Below, in pieces: positions 4,685 to 5,566 of a stretch of 5,566 nt of DNA (position 1 is its first letter; every line of letters begins with the position of its first letter). The DNA lies in assembly GCA_964591885.1 (NCBI GenBank), contig CAZQCJ010000020.1:1-5566 (forward strand), in the 5' to 3' direction. Under the pieces are notes generated by a model. The model ran no database searches. It was not told where the DNA came from and worked only from the letters and a program-made list of their open reading frames with translations. Source of the stretch: CAZQCJ01 sp964591885 (GTDB lineage: Bacteria > Patescibacteriota > Microgenomatia > PFEM01 > JAPLYW01). The translations under genes were made by a program, and so were the position numbers.

Positions 4685-5494
4685 TTATCTATCAGAAAGG
4701 TTAATCGCATAATCTCGATAACACGCATTCTTTGTCATCTTGTTGCTGATTTTTTCGCAAAGAGAAAGGTCTGGCGAAATATGAGCTGAATAACTACCAT
4801 AACATCCATCTCGTATATTCGTATCAATTATTCTTTCGCAAATAGAGATATCTTTAGCAGTTAAAGCTCTATCACGCAAGCAATCGTTCTTTTCCTTCAG
4901 TCTATTATTATCGCAAAAAGAGAGCGGTTGGGGGAAAAATGACAAACAGTGTTCATTACCTCGGCAAAGAGAAAAATCACGTTCTTTAAATGCCCAGCAG
5001 GAATTTTTAAAAGCAAGATCTATACCAGCATCTTCACTAAATTTCTCACAATATTCCGCCTTAATTTCATCAGATCTTTCCTGCCAATAAAGCCGATAAA
5101 TAAAAGAGAAATAGCATTGCTCCCAATTTTCAAGTTCATCACAATAACTAATGTCCCCAAGTACAAAGCTCAATTCGTAATAGCAAATCTCCTGGGCTTC
5201 CTGATCTCTAATTTTCCGGCAAAAAGAAAAATCTTGATCAGCCAAAGCCAAGCAAATATTTTTTTCTTCCACCGATTCAATTTTCTGGCACCAACTACTA
5301 TCGCTATTAACTACTGCCAAACAAGAATAAACATCTTCAACTTGTGAAATCTTTTGACAGACCCTGCTGGCAAGATTATCAGGAACTTTTCCTACGAATT
5401 GTTTTTTGCCTTCTAATAAAAATCGAGGAAGTGAAACTATAACTAAAGTCAAAAGGAAAAAACCTATTACAATAAAGAAAAACTTTTTATTCAC
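4685..5494 (-). CDS. Membrane-anchored protein with nine cysteine-pair helical repeats (269 aa), function unknown
   Basis: I do not recognise a named family. Residues about 4-23 are one transmembrane helix; the rest is probably outside the cell. The body holds 18 cysteines, falling into nine consecutive pairs: 46/58, 69/81, 92/104, 118/127, 149/166, 177/183, 194/205, 219/231 and 246/258. Five pairs have exactly 11 residues between the cysteines, and the spacing to the next pair is usually 10-14. The better repeats read as D-x-S-x-C-x-K/R-I, a charged helix, then C-Y/L and an Ala/Leu-rich helix. This suggests a two-helix unit closed by a disulfide and stacked as a solenoid. The start is uncertain: a GTG at 5494 (MNKKFFFIVIG) is preferred, a TTG at 5515 is in frame, and the frame is open to the window edge at 5566, though that upstream stretch does not look coding. 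No Shine-Dalgarno is seen; TACAAT (5504-5509) could be a -10 box. Confidence 0.8.
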   Translation of the reverse strand: MNKKFFFIVIGFFLLTLVIVSLPRFLLEGKKQFVGKVPDNLASRVCQKISQVEDVYSCLAVVNSDSSWCQKIESVEEKNICLALADQDFSFCRKIRDQEAQEICYYELSFVLGDISYCDELENWEQCYFSFIYRLYWQERSDEIKAEYCEKFSEDAGIDLAFKNSCWAFKERDFSLCRGNEHCLSFFPQPLSFCDNNRLKEKNDCLRDRALTAKDISICERIIDTNIRDGCYGSYSAHISPDLSLCEKISNKMTKNACYRDYAINLSDR

Positions 5495-5566
5495 AATACT
5501 ATTATTGTATCTCAAGTTGAATGATTTAATAAAGTATGAGTGGATAAAGATGAAGTAAAAAGTTAA

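Noticed and set aside
4949..5347. Plus-strand open frame of about 130 codons
   Set aside because: It lies fully antisense to the cysteine-repeat gene, whose regular cysteine spacing is clear evidence of the coding strand. It has no Shine-Dalgarno.
5516..5566. Possible upstream extension of the cysteine-repeat gene to the window edge, or a small plus-strand gene end
   Set aside because: The minus-strand frame is open, but it encodes an unstructured Phe/Ile/Tyr-rich stretch ahead of a typical MNKKFFF start and holds no ATG. The plus-strand frame ending at 5566 meets a stop at 5537-5539, leaving only eight codons.
1..5566. CRISPR array, insertion sequence, integrase, toxin-antitoxin or phage genes
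   Set aside because: No regularly spaced repeats, transposase or integrase motifs, terminal inverted repeats or target duplications were found in either strand.

Overview
The window is AT-rich and compactly packed with small envelope-type genes. It most resembles a Candidate Phyla Radiation (Patescibacteria) genome, perhaps of the Microgenomates type. Support for this: a DUF5667 protein, a CxxC-x17-CxxC zinc-ribbon protein, a short secreted protein of a type I recall from such genomes, and many small proteins with signal peptides or N-terminal anchors. UGA is the stop codon of three confident genes (stops at 2012-2014, 3630-3632 and 4045-4047). The genome therefore uses the standard bacterial code, which argues against the UGA-recoded Gracilibacteria and Absconditabacteria. 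The taxonomic call is inference from gene families only.

Layout. At the left edge (1-48, minus strand) is the first part of a gene that reads like an ECF-type sigma factor. Upstream of it, also on the minus strand, is a small secreted protein (163-531), and the two are separated by a hairpin (110-148). A 223-bp divergent intergenic region (532-754) holds a striking palindrome (602-637) and nested inverted repeats (638-698). It lies between the secreted protein and a plus-strand TreT-like trehalose synthase/GT4 glycosyltransferase (755-2014). Next comes a tight plus-strand set: a secreted DUF5667 protein (2108-2845), a membrane-anchored SGNH/GDSL-like hydrolase (2847-3632) and a membrane-anchored single beta-sandwich domain protein (3640-4047). 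Gaps within the set are 1 and 7 bp, so it is almost certainly one operon. A 189-bp convergent gap (4048-4236) follows, with only weak inverted repeats. Finally, two minus-strand genes: a zinc-ribbon protein with a duplicated acidic linker (4237-4530) and a membrane-anchored protein with nine cysteine-pair repeats (4685-5494), with a rho-independent-type hairpin between them (4575-4596).

How it fits together. Five of the eight genes (one of them cut by the edge) carry signal peptides or N-terminal anchors, so the window looks like a cell-surface region. The DUF5667-SGNH-beta-sandwich operon is the clearest functional unit. The sigma-like gene at the edge is suggestive because ECF sigma factors and DUF5667 proteins often occur near each other. 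Translation starts fall into two classes: strong Shine-Dalgarno starts (531, 3640, 4530), and starts with no Shine-Dalgarno but an AT-rich -10-like box a few bases upstream (48, 2108, 5494). The second class may be leaderless. The least described element is the 18-cysteine repeat protein at the right end.
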